Assembly (NCBI GenBank): GCA_036558745.1
Contig: DATBEZ010000081.1
Span: 1 to 64,000, forward strand
From: JAMXLJ01 sp036558745
Lineage (GTDB): Bacteria > Actinomycetota > Acidimicrobiia > IMCC26256 > JAMXLJ01
DNA: 64,000 nt
Direction: 5' to 3'
The position numbers and the translations under genes were made by a program. Every line of letters starts with the position of its first letter. Positions within the stretch are counted from its first letter, which is position 1. The notes beneath the pieces are model-generated. The model was given only the letters and a program-made list of their open reading frames with translations. It made no database searches and was not told the DNA's origin. Below, piece by piece: positions 41,940-49,492 of this stretch.

Positions 41940-42668
41940 CTACGGCAGGCGGGTCGCGAGCAGGATGATGAGGAGGATCTCGACCGCGACGATGAGTGCG
42001 GCCGCGGCAACGCCGGGCAGGAGGAACGCGGCGAGCGCGATCGTCAACGCGCGCCCGCACACCGCGTAGACGAGCATGCGGTGGTCGACGCTCGTCGTCG
42101 GCACGGCGACGTCGCGGTGAGCCTCCTCGTCGGTCGAGGGGCGGTCGCCGAGGAGCGAGCGCACGTCCTCGGGCGGGTAGTCGCGCAGCAGGCTGCGCCG
42201 GTTCCGGTACACCGCGATGCCCGCGACCTCGCACGCCGCGGCCAGGCGACGGTTGCGGGTCACGACCGCGACCACGCGCGCCCGTTCCGCGCGGAAGCCG
42301 CGCTCGCCCATGAGCACGACGCCCGACGCCTGGATCGCGCCGAACACGCGCGCGTTGAGGATGCCCGCGTCCTCCGGCTCGTACCACGCGTAGATCCCGC
42401 ACGTGCAGCCCGGCGACGGAGCCGGATGGTCGGGCGCGTCGTCGGGTCCCGCGTCCGCGGGTCGGCGCAGCTTGAGCGGGCTGCACTTCGCCGTGAGCAC
42501 CGGCGACCAGACCACGCCCCGCTGGGTCACCGCCGTGAGGGGCAACGCGCCCTCGGGCACCTGCGTCCACCGGGTGACCCCCCGCCACGTGCGGTAGCCG
42601 CGCAGCGTTCCCGCGACCAGCGGGCGGCCGGCGTCACCCCCGCCGCAGCGCTCCGAGATCTCGCTCAC
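41940..42668 (-). CDS. Conserved-type hypothetical protein with C-T-C-G-I-Y-A motif and two C-terminal helices
   Basis: A 242-residue protein I cannot name. Residues 1-70 carry Trp/Arg-rich segments (Y-R-T-W-R-G-V-T-R-W); at about 87 is G-C-T-C-G-I-Y-A-W-Y, then V-F-G-A-I-Q-A-S-G-V-V-L-M-G-E-R-G-F-R-A-E-R-A, a combination I have seen in unassigned actinobacterial proteins. The C-terminus (200-242) has two hydrophobic segments, so this copy is membrane-bound. GTG 42668, preceded by GAGCGGGGG, lies 15 nt after the stop of the 51-residue gene, so the two are likely co-expressed. Confidence 0.72.
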   Translation of the reverse strand: MSEISERCGGGDAGRPLVAGTLRGYRTWRGVTRWTQVPEGALPLTAVTQRGVVWSPVLTAKCSPLKLRRPADAGPDDAPDHPAPSPGCTCGIYAWYEPEDAGILNARVFGAIQASGVVLMGERGFRAERARVVAVVTRNRRLAAACEVAGIAVYRNRRSLLRDYPPEDVRSLLGDRPSTDEEAHRDVAVPTTSVDHRMLVYAVCGRALTIALAAFLLPGVAAAALIVAVEILLIILLATRLP

Positions 42669-42683
42669 GTCGCGAGCCCCCGC

Positions 42684-42839
42684 TCAGGCGGGGGTCGGGA
42701 CGGGCTGCTCCGGCTCGGGTGCCGGTTTCGGTGGTGCGGGGAGCTCGACGGGCGCCGCGTGGTCGGGCAGCGGCTCGAACACGATCTCGCGGCGGATCGG
42801 CCCGATCTCGCCGGCGCGTACCGGGCAGGAGCTCGTCAT
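42684..42839 (-). CDS. Small proline-rich protein (51 residues)
   Basis: A small gene with an excellent ribosome site: GGGAGGAGG 3-4 nt before ATG 42839. The protein starts with a charged segment including G-P-I-R-R-E-I-V-F-E-P-L-P and ends in a proline/alanine/glutamate tail of about 20 residues. It has one cysteine at residue 5, and no signal or membrane helix. A promoter TTGTCG-N17-CACCCT (minus strand, 42903-42875) lies upstream. It is followed after 15 nt by the gene at 41940-42668. Possibly a scaffold, tag or precursor peptide; I do not recognise the family with certainty. Confidence 0.65.
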   Translation of the reverse strand: MTSSCPVRAGEIGPIRREIVFEPLPDHAAPVELPAPPKPAPEPEQPVPTPA

Positions 42840-42874
42840 CGGCCTCCTCCCTTCGAGAGCGGTCGCTTCGGTCC

Positions 42875-42903
42875 AGGGTGCCCCGTGGCGGCGCCCGCGA
42901 CAA
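42875..42903 (-). promoter_or_regulatory. Promoter of the small proline-rich protein gene
   Basis: Minus strand: TTGTCG (42903-42898), 17-bp spacer, CACCCT (42880-42875). It gives a short 5' leader of roughly 30 nt containing the strong ribosome-binding site. Confidence 0.45.
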
Positions 42904-42966
42904 GACCTTCCCGGACCGACCTCTCCCGTACGCCACCGATGGGCGGCGGGCGGGGGACCATCGGGC

Positions 42967-43426
42967 TCAGACGCCGAGGTCGGAGAGGTTGATCCGCAGG
43001 CGGCCCTCGCCGATCGCGTCGGCCCGCTGGTGGAGCATCTCGCGGGTCTCGTCGAGGCCGTAGCTGATGATGAAGCGATCGTCCTTGACGCCCTCCACCG
43101 CGAACCGGCCGGGCCGGTTGCGGTCCGCGGTCCACAGGCCGGTGTCGAGAAGACCCCCCGAGGGATAGAGCACCGCGGCGCGCAGCGCCGTGGCGCGCAT
43201 ACACCTCGTCGGCCAGCGCCCCGAAAGATTCGAACTTCGAGACGTCGGTGACGACGCCGCTCACCTCGCCGACCGCGTGCAACTCGGACACGGTCTCGCC
43301 GAGCGCGGGCCCTTCGACGTCGGCGATCACCCCCTTCGCGCCCTCTTCCAGCAGCGCGCGGCACAGGCCCGTGCCCACGCCGCCCGCACCGCCGGTGACG
43401 ACCGCGACCCTTCCCCGTACCTCCAT
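42967..43426 (-). pseudogene. Short-chain dehydrogenase remnant with internal deletion and frameshift
   Basis: The N-terminal 78 residues are a normal SDR start: V-A-V-V-T-G-G-A-G-G-V-G-T-G-L nucleotide loop, then A-D-V-E-G-P and D-V-S-K-F-E-S-F-G-A-L-A-D-E-V-Y-A-R-H-G. At about 43190 the frame becomes nonsense, while the +1-shifted frame (start 43200) reads L-R-A-A-V-L-Y-P-S-G-G-L-L-D-T-G-L-W, the C-terminal part of an SDR, to a stop at 42967. The N-N-A-G motif, catalytic Ser and Y-x-x-x-K are all missing, implying a deletion of about 300 bp. GGGAGCGAGAGG precedes the old ATG at 43426. Confidence 0.85.
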
Positions 43427-43485
43427 GGCCTCTCGCTCCCTCGGTCACCATGGGTCGGGAGGAGCCCGAGTCGAACGGGTTCCCT

Positions 43486-43501
43486 CGCTCGCCGGCGAGC
43501 G
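43486..43501 (-). terminator. Perfect 16-bp palindrome after tetR
   Basis: CGCTCGCC/GGCGAGCG (43486-43501) is a perfect palindrome located 19 nt beyond the tetR stop, between it and the SDR remnant. It has no loop or T-tract, so termination is only a possibility. Confidence 0.35.
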
Positions 43502-43519
43502 GCCTTCGCTCCTCCGTCG

Positions 43520-44194
43520 CTACGGTCGCCGCTCCGTTGCCAGCAGCGACGCGATGAGCGTCGTGAGCGTGTGCTCGAACACGTCGTCGAGCTCCGCCGG
43601 CTTGCGCATCTCCTGGATCAGGCCTGGGTCGAGCGCCGGATCCTCCACGTCGGCCCACAGCTCCTCCGAGCGTCGTTGGGCCGGTATCGCGGGCGGCATG
43701 CACGGCTCGAGCACGATGAACCCGCCGACCACGTAGAGGATCGAACGGGTCGCGCGCGCGGCGCGCTTGCCCCGCAGGCCCGCGGCCGTGATCTCCCGGG
43801 CGAGGGCGATCTGCATCGGCAGCGCGAGCGCGGGGCTGAGGCCGCGCTCCAGCGCGACCGCGGTGAGGTTGGCGTGGTCGCGCGCCATGTCGCGGATCTG
43901 GCGGGCCACCGACAGGAGGCGTGCCTCGGGCGTGCGGCCCCGCACCGCGGTGGCGACGAGGCGCTCGGTGTAGCGCTCGACCACCGCGTCGAGGAGCTGC
44001 TCCCGCCCGCCGACGTGCCAGTAGATGCTGGTCGGCACCACACCGAGCTGGGCCGAGAGCTTGCGCATCGACAGGGCGTCGACCCCGTCGCGCTCGATGA
44101 TCGCGAGCGCCTCGTCGACGACGCGCTCCCGGGTGACCCCCGAACGGCGGCGCGGGGTACCGGGCGCGCGACGGGCCCGGGTGGCGGTGCTCAT
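43520..44194 (-). CDS. TetR family regulator with TetR_C_1-like domain
   Basis: A 224-residue TetR repressor. Residues 1-20 are basic, then T-R-E-R-V-V-D-E-A-L-A-I-I, and the helix-turn-helix S-M-R-K-L-S-A-Q-L-G-V-V-P-T-S-I-Y-W-H-V, the form found in tetracycline-repressor-like proteins. The C-terminal half is the ligand/dimer domain. ATG 44194 is chosen because TAAAGA lies about 7 nt upstream (leaderless); ATG 44203 is the alternative. Divergent from the acetoacetate-decarboxylase-like gene across the shared operator at 44226-44242, which it probably binds, together with the copy at 47642-47658. Confidence 0.86.
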   Translation of the reverse strand: MSTATRARRAPGTPRRRSGVTRERVVDEALAIIERDGVDALSMRKLSAQLGVVPTSIYWHVGGREQLLDAVVERYTERLVATAVRGRTPEARLLSVARQIRDMARDHANLTAVALERGLSPALALPMQIALAREITAAGLRGKRAARATRSILYVVGGFIVLEPCMPPAIPAQRRSEELWADVEDPALDPGLIQEMRKPAELDDVFEHTLTTLIASLLATERRP

Positions 44195-44201
44195 GGCCGG
44201 C

Positions 44202-44242
44202 ATCTTTACACGCCGCCGTGCGTATGTAACGTTGTTCCACAA
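44202..44242. promoter_or_regulatory. Overlapping divergent promoters and TetR operator
   Basis: Plus strand: TTTACA (44205-44210), 16 bp, TAACGT (44227-44232) for the decarboxylase-like gene. Minus strand: GTTACA (44230-44225), 17 bp, TAAAGA (44207-44202) for tetR. The element GTAAC-GTT-GTTCCACAA (44226-44242) covers one -10 and the other -35, so a single bound repressor could shut both. The same element recurs at 47642-47658. Confidence 0.7.
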
Positions 44243-44269
44243 CACCGTCGCCCGGGGGAGGACCGACCG

Positions 44270-45073
44270 ATGGCCCAGTCGAACACGCCGACGACTCGGA
44301 TCCGCTACGGCGCCCGCAGCGCGGAGGAGCGGCGCAGCCGCGAGATCGAGGCGACGAGCGCGGAGATCTGGTCGACCGCGATCACCGCGGTCTACGAGAC
44401 CGATCCCGAGCTGGTCGCCGCGGTCCTGCCGAGGCCGCTCGAGCCCGGACCCGAGCCGCTCGTGCGCATCACGATCACGGCGGTGCAGATGCCCGTCGGC
44501 CCCGCGTTCGGTGCCGGGTGGATCGGCGTCCAGGCCCGTCACGGGGACGTGCTCGGGGAGTACCCGATCTTCATGCCCATGACGACGGAGCAGTCGGTCG
44601 TCGGCGGCCGCGACACCTACGGCGAGCCGAAGAAGATCGCCGAGGTGCGCGCGACGCGCGACGGCGACCGCATCGAGGGCGTGATCGCGCGCATGGGCTT
44701 CACCATCTGCGAGGTCCGCGGCCGCATCAACGAGACGCGGGAGCCGTACGAGAAGCGCAAGACCGACTTCTGGTTCAAGTGCTCGCCCTCGGCCGAGCGC
44801 GGGGGCGCGCTCGACCAGGATCCGCTTCTGGTCTACGGCGAGAAGACCGAGAAGGCCCGGGTGCACGAGGGCATCGACGGCGAGTTGATCCTCAAGGACT
44901 CGCCGCTCGATCCCGTCGCCGATCTCGTCGTGCGCAACGTCGTCGACATCAACTGGACCGAGCGGGCCACGATCCAGGTCGGGCGCATCATCGGACCCGT
45001 GCCGCGCGAGCACCTCGAGCCGTTCCTGCACCAGCGCTACGACGACCTGTCCGTCCTCGGCTCCAAGGACTGA
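44270..45073 (+). CDS. Acetoacetate decarboxylase family protein
   Basis: A 267-residue acetoacetate-decarboxylase-fold protein. The catalytic Lys that forms the Schiff base in true decarboxylases corresponds to G-E-P-K-K-I-A near residue 120; the cavity residues around Y-P-I-F-M-P-M and R-D-T-Y-G-E-P are present. Large ADC-like families also include aldolase-dehydratases and carotenoid-like enzymes, so the reaction is open. GGGGGAGG lies upstream of ATG 44270. Two nt separate it from the amidohydrolase, so they form an operon controlled by the divergent TetR. Confidence 0.84.
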   Translation: MAQSNTPTTRIRYGARSAEERRSREIEATSAEIWSTAITAVYETDPELVAAVLPRPLEPGPEPLVRITITAVQMPVGPAFGAGWIGVQARHGDVLGEYPIFMPMTTEQSVVGGRDTYGEPKKIAEVRATRDGDRIEGVIARMGFTICEVRGRINETREPYEKRKTDFWFKCSPSAERGGALDQDPLLVYGEKTEKARVHEGIDGELILKDSPLDPVADLVVRNVVDINWTERATIQVGRIIGPVPREHLEPFLHQRYDDLSVLGSKD

Positions 45074-45075
45074 CC

Positions 45076-46347
45076 ATGAGCGACACCGCGAACGACCGCT
45101 ACACGATCGTCTCGTCCGACTGCCACGCCGGGCTGCAGTGCGAGGGGTACCGGCCCTACCTCGAGTCGCAGTATCACGCGGCGTTCGACGAGTTCCTCGC
45201 GGAGCGCAACGCGCGCCGCGAGGAGGCGATGCGGATGAACTACGACTACATCATGGGCTGGGAGACCGAGCACGAGGAAGGTCTCCGCGGCGCGTACGAC
45301 GCCGAGCAGCGTGACAAGGAGCTCGACGCCGACGGCGTGTCGGCCGAGGTGATCTTCGCCGACGCCGACGCGATCACGGGCATGGCGTCGCCGCCCTTCG
45401 GCGCGGGGCTGTCCGCGGGAACGATCGAGGACCCCGAGCTCGCGTTCGCCGGCGCGCGTGCGCACAACCGCTTCCTCGAGGAGCTGTGCAGCCGTTCACC
45501 GGAGCGTCGCGGTGGTGTCGCGCTCGTGCCCGTCACCCACGACATCGCGCGCGGTGTCGCCGAGGTCGAGCGGCTCGCGGGCACGCCCGGCATCCGCGGC
45601 GTCATGGTGCCGACGATGTGGCACGACCGGCTGCCGTACAACCACCGCGACTACGACCCGTTCTGGGCCGCGTGCCAGGACGCCGGCTTCGTGGTGCACA
45701 CCCATTCGGGCGAGGCACCCCAGGACGAGTACGGCGACAACATCGGCATCTACCTGGCCGAGGTCGTGTGGTGGGCGATCCGCCCGCTGTGGCACCTGCT
45801 GTTCTCGGGCGCGTTCGAGCGCTATCCGGACCTCAAGTTCACCGTCACGGAGGCGGCCGCGTACTGGGCTCCCGACCTGATGTGGAAGTGGGACTTCTAC
45901 TTCGGCGGCGGGCACACCACGAAGAAGATGGCCGCGATGATGCAGGGCGTCATCTCGAAGCTGCCGTCGGAGTACTTCGGCACGAACATCTTCATCGGCG
46001 CGTCGACGATGTCGAAGGAGGAGATCCGCCGCCGTCACGTGATCGGCACCCACGTCGCGATGTGGGGGACGGACTACCCGCATCCCGAGGGGACGTGGCC
46101 GAACACGGTGGCGCGGTTGAAGAACGACTTCGCCGACGTGCCGGTCGAGGACGCGCGCGACATGCTCGGGCTCACCGCGGCGCGCTGCTACGGCTTCGAC
46201 CTCGACGCGCTCGCGCCGATCGCGTCTGCCATCGGTCCGCGTCCCGAGGATCTCGGTCAGGACCCAGCCAACGTGCGCACCGACCCCGAGACGGTCGCCG
46301 CGGCCCGCTGGTGGAAGCAGGAGTACGGCATCACCGGCGCGCTGTAG
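45076..46347 (+). CDS. Amidohydrolase family 2 (ACMSD-like) protein
   Basis: A 423-residue amidohydrolase-2 TIM-barrel protein, related to 2-amino-3-carboxymuconate semialdehyde decarboxylase and gamma-resorcylate decarboxylase. Metal residues appear as D and H in S-S-D-C-H-A-G (residue 14-16 region), H-T-H-S-G-E near 210, and the Asp in M-W-G-T-D-Y-P-H near 335. Members decarboxylate or hydrolyse carboxylated aromatics and cyclic compounds. Co-transcribed with the ADC-like gene; a related amidohydrolase follows on the opposite strand. Confidence 0.88.
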   Translation: MSDTANDRYTIVSSDCHAGLQCEGYRPYLESQYHAAFDEFLAERNARREEAMRMNYDYIMGWETEHEEGLRGAYDAEQRDKELDADGVSAEVIFADADAITGMASPPFGAGLSAGTIEDPELAFAGARAHNRFLEELCSRSPERRGGVALVPVTHDIARGVAEVERLAGTPGIRGVMVPTMWHDRLPYNHRDYDPFWAACQDAGFVVHTHSGEAPQDEYGDNIGIYLAEVVWWAIRPLWHLLFSGAFERYPDLKFTVTEAAAYWAPDLMWKWDFYFGGGHTTKKMAAMMQGVISKLPSEYFGTNIFIGASTMSKEEIRRRHVIGTHVAMWGTDYPHPEGTWPNTVARLKNDFADVPVEDARDMLGLTAARCYGFDLDALAPIASAIGPRPEDLGQDPANVRTDPETVAAARWWKQEYGITGAL

Positions 46348-46349
46348 CC

Positions 46350-46400
46350 CACTCTGGAGTCGTTTTCCTGCGCACGAGCGGGTGAATCGACTCCAGAGTG
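46350..46400. terminator. Bidirectional terminator hairpin
   Basis: A perfect 13-bp stem CACTCTGGAGTCG (46350-46362) / CGACTCCAGAGTG (46388-46400) with a 25-nt loop fills the gap between the two convergent amidohydrolase genes. A TTTT run follows the left arm. Confidence 0.7.
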
Positions 46401-46405
46401 CCGGG

Positions 46406-47632
46406 TCACCAGGAGCGGACGATGGGGTTGTCGTCGAAGGCGCCGCACGTCGTGCCCTCGGGCCACGCCTCGAGCGGCCGGTGCACGTCCTCGACGCGCG
46501 GGCCGAGCCGGTCCGCCAGCGGCGCGAGCAGTCCGAGGTCGAAGTGGTACACGTCGGCCGCGGTGAGGCCGAACATGAGGCGGCACTCCTCGTCGGGCAC
46601 GTTCGCGAACGTCACCTGCAGGGCCTCGAGCGTGTGCGGGACCGATCCCTCGTTGTGCGGGTAGTCGGCGCCCCACATGATCCGGTCGATGCCGATGAGG
46701 TGGCGCACGTCGCACTCGGCCGGGCGCAGGAAGCTCGCGCCGATCCAGCAGTTGCGCGCGAAGTACTCGCTCGGCGTGAGCGACATCTTGGCGACCGCCT
46801 CGCCGCCGAAGAGGTGCTCCGGATGGGTCTCCTTCTTCATGCGGCCGTAGAACCAGTCGAGGCTCGCGAGCCCGCCGGGCACCCAGCCCGTGCCCTGCTC
46901 GGTGAGCACGAACCGCAACTGCGGGTGGCGCTCGAAGACGCCGGCGAAGATCAGCGCCCAGAGCGCGCGGTGCCCGTAGATGGGGAGCTCGATGAGCAGG
47001 ATGGCGCGTGACGCGGCGTCCATCGCGAACGGCGGGATGCCACCGCCCGCGTGGTGATTCATCGTGACGTCGAGCTCCGCGCACGTCTGCCACAGCGGCT
47101 CGTAGTCGTCCGACCAGAGCGGCGCGACCTCGACGTGCCCGGGCGGCACACCCGGCAGCATGATGCCGCCGGTCAGGCCGTGCTCGACGGCCCAGCGCGT
47201 CTCGGCGACCGCGTCGTCGACATCGTGCACGAGGATCTGCGCGATGCCGGCGCGACGCCCGGGTGCCTCGGCGCAGAAGTCGGCGAGCCACCGGTTGTGG
47301 GCCTGGATGCCCGCCCACCGGCGTTCGTACTCGGCGCGCGACGGGAGTGGCGCGAGCAGGTTGCCGGACGGGAAGAACGGCGGAATCGTGTTCGGGTACA
47401 GGACCTCGGCGACGACACCGTCGCCGTCGAGCTCGCGCAGGCGTCGTTCGGTGTTCCAGTTGCGGTTGGCGTCGGGGTCGACGAGATCGCCCCACGGGTT
47501 GACGTACGCGTCGGCCCATGCGTCGAACTCGTCGTGCCACGTGCTCGCCAGGTAGGGCTTGTAGTCACGCAGATCCGCGCCGGCGTGCCCGTCGACGGAG
47601 ATCACCAGGTACCGGTCCGACGTGCTGCCCAT
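46406..47632 (-). CDS. Amidohydrolase family 2 protein
   Basis: A 408-residue homologue of the gene at 45076-46347: S-V-D-G-H-A-G-A-D at the start, M-N-H-H-A-G-G near residue 197, G-W-V-P-G-G and I-M-W-G-A-D-Y-P-H-N-E-G near 320. A decarboxylase or hydrolase of an aromatic or cyclic acid is expected. The ATG at 47632 lies 6 nt after a TACCGT -10 box embedded in the same operator as the tetR region, so the gene is probably leaderless and controlled by the TetR at 43520-44194. Confidence 0.88.
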   Translation of the reverse strand: MGSTSDRYLVISVDGHAGADLRDYKPYLASTWHDEFDAWADAYVNPWGDLVDPDANRNWNTERRLRELDGDGVVAEVLYPNTIPPFFPSGNLLAPLPSRAEYERRWAGIQAHNRWLADFCAEAPGRRAGIAQILVHDVDDAVAETRWAVEHGLTGGIMLPGVPPGHVEVAPLWSDDYEPLWQTCAELDVTMNHHAGGGIPPFAMDAASRAILLIELPIYGHRALWALIFAGVFERHPQLRFVLTEQGTGWVPGGLASLDWFYGRMKKETHPEHLFGGEAVAKMSLTPSEYFARNCWIGASFLRPAECDVRHLIGIDRIMWGADYPHNEGSVPHTLEALQVTFANVPDEECRLMFGLTAADVYHFDLGLLAPLADRLGPRVEDVHRPLEAWPEGTTCGAFDDNPIVRSW

Positions 47633-47638
47633 GCGCTT

Positions 47639-47658
47639 ACGGTAACACCGTTCCACAA
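47639..47658 (-). promoter_or_regulatory. Leaderless promoter with second copy of TetR operator
   Basis: On the minus strand TACCGT (47644-47639) is followed by 6 nt and the ATG at 47632. It overlaps GTAAC-ACC-GTTCCACAA (plus strand 47642-47658), which equals the operator at 44226-44242 except for the three spacer bases. Confidence 0.68.
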
Positions 47659-47735
47659 ACTGGGGAACGGGCCCGGGACCATGGAATCCGACCGCCCTAG
47701 ACTCCTTGGCCGTCCGGCGCAGGGGAGGTGCGATC

Positions 47736-49451
47736 GTGGCCGACGTGGACGCCGGGCGGCGGCCGGTGATCTTCGCGGTGACGGCGGATCCGGCCGCGAG
47801 GACGTGCATCGACGACGAGCTGCGAAAGCGCTACGGCGCCGACTACGACCTGGTGAGCGCGACCTCCATCGACGAGGCGCACGCACGCCTCGGCGCTCTG
47901 CACACGCCGGGCGGGGGGCCGCGGATCGCGCTCGTGTTGGCGGGCTACGGCGCCGCCGACCCCGGCGGGCTCGACTTCCTGCGCGACGCGCGCGCGATCG
48001 ACCCCGCGGTGAAGCGCGTCGCTCTCCTGCGCTGGGGCGAGTTCGACACGGGTCCGGCCGTGGCCGAGGCCCACGCCCTCGGCGTCATCGACCACTGGCT
48101 CCTCGTTCCGGAGCAGGCACGGGACGAAGAGTTCCACCGCGGGATCGCCGAGCTGCTCGAGGAATGGGCGTCGGGCTTCGCGCCCGGGTTCGAGGCGATC
48201 CGCATCGTCGGCGACCCGATCGCGCCGCGCAGCGCAGCGCTGCGAGACCTCCTGAGTCGCAGCCACGTGCCGTTCGGCTTCTACGCCGCCGACTCCGACC
48301 GGGGCCGCGCCCTGTTGGCCGAGACCGGGTTCGAGTGCCCGGCGCTGCCGGTGGTCCAGCTGACGTTCCGGCCCGGCGTGCCCGCGCTCGTCGATCCGAG
48401 CGACGCGGAGCTCATCGACACATTCGGTGTGGGCACCCAGCTCGCGCCCGACGCGCGCTTCGACGTGGCGATCGTCGGGGCGGGACCCGCGGGCCTCGCG
48501 GCGGCGGTCTACGCGTCGTCGGAGGGGCTCCGCACGCTCCTCGTCGAGGGCGGAGCGATCGGCGGGCAGGCGGGGAGCACGTCGTTGATCCGCAACTACC
48601 TCGGCTTCCCGCGTGGCGTGGCCGGGGCGAAGCTCGCGTTCAGCGCGTATCACCAGGCGTGGACCTTCGGGACGTCGTTCGTCTTCATGCGCGACGCGCT
48701 CGCGCTCGGTGTCGACGGTGACGAGCTGGTCGTATCGCTCTCCGACGGCACGAGCGTGCACTCGTCGTCGGTCGTCGTCGCGACGGGCGTGACCTACCGG
48801 CGTCTCGGCGTCGCGAGCGTCGAGGCGCTCGTCGGTCGGGGCGTGTTCTACAGCCCGGCGGTCTCGGAGGTGCCGGCGTTGCGTGGCGCGCGCGTCTTCG
48901 TCGTCGGCGGGGGCAACTCCGCAGGGCAGGCCGCGGTCCATGTCGCCCGGTACGCCAGCGAGGTGACGGTGCTCGTGCGGCAGCCGACGCTCGCGGCCAG
49001 CATGTCCGACTACCTGGTCCGTGCCATCGATGCGGCCCCGAACGTCCGCGTGCGGTTCGACACCGAGGTCGTCGACGCGTCGGGTGACCGGCGACTCGAG
49101 GCGATCACGGTGCGCGATCGCACGACCGGCGTGGCCGAGGACCTCGACGCCGACGCGGTGTTCCTTCTCATCGGTGCGCAGCCGCGCACCGAATGGCTCA
49201 CCGGGATCGCGCGCGACGACTGGGGCTTCGTGCTGACCGGGAACGACGTGGCCGCGCTGCCCGAGGTGTGGCCCCTCGGACGCCCGCCCTTCGCCTACGA
49301 GGCAAGCGTCCCCGGCGTGTTCGCGGTCGGCGACGTCCGGCGCGGATCGGTGAAGCGGGTGGCCTCGTCGGTCGGGGAGGGATCGGTCGTCATCAGCATG
49401 GTCCACCAGCAGCGGGCGCTCGCCGACGAGATCCGGGTGCGATCCGGCTGA
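47736..49451 (+). CDS. Thioredoxin-reductase-like flavoprotein with receiver-like N-terminus
   Basis: A 571-residue protein. Residues 1-120 resemble a degenerate response-regulator receiver (V-I-F-A-V-T-A-D-P, L-V-L-A-G-Y-G), 125-215 a thioredoxin-like segment, and 250-571 a TrxR-type FAD/NAD(P) module: V-A-I-V-G-A-G-P-A-G-L near 255, V-F-V-V-G-G-G-N-S-A-G-Q-A near 395, and F-A-V-G-D-V near 540. The redox pair C-x-x-C of thioredoxin reductase is absent; the position reads Y-S-P-A-V-S-E-V-P-A. GGGGAGG precedes GTG 47736. This domain order is known in bacteria, but its partner is unknown. Confidence 0.84.
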   Translation: MADVDAGRRPVIFAVTADPAARTCIDDELRKRYGADYDLVSATSIDEAHARLGALHTPGGGPRIALVLAGYGAADPGGLDFLRDARAIDPAVKRVALLRWGEFDTGPAVAEAHALGVIDHWLLVPEQARDEEFHRGIAELLEEWASGFAPGFEAIRIVGDPIAPRSAALRDLLSRSHVPFGFYAADSDRGRALLAETGFECPALPVVQLTFRPGVPALVDPSDAELIDTFGVGTQLAPDARFDVAIVGAGPAGLAAAVYASSEGLRTLLVEGGAIGGQAGSTSLIRNYLGFPRGVAGAKLAFSAYHQAWTFGTSFVFMRDALALGVDGDELVVSLSDGTSVHSSSVVVATGVTYRRLGVASVEALVGRGVFYSPAVSEVPALRGARVFVVGGGNSAGQAAVHVARYASEVTVLVRQPTLAASMSDYLVRAIDAAPNVRVRFDTEVVDASGDRRLEAITVRDRTTGVAEDLDADAVFLLIGAQPRTEWLTGIARDDWGFVLTGNDVAALPEVWPLGRPPFAYEASVPGVFAVGDVRRGSVKRVASSVGEGSVVISMVHQQRALADEIRVRSG

Positions 49452-49479
49452 CACCGGCGGCATCGGCCCACCGTCCGGG

Positions 49480-49485
49480 TACGGT
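49480..49485 (+). promoter_or_regulatory. Leaderless -10 box for hydrolase gene
   Basis: TACGGT fits TANNNT and lies 7 nt before ATG 49493, with no ribosome site between. It marks the start of the hydrolase-APH-GNAT operon. Confidence 0.55.
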
Positions 49486-49492
49486 GCGTCAC

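Noticed and set aside
42684..44240. A single 518-residue minus-strand frame spanning the TetR, SDR remnant and small protein
   Set aside because: Only its last 51 codons look like a real protein, with their own promoter and ribosome site; the rest is Arg/Pro-rich shadow of tetR and the SDR remnant.
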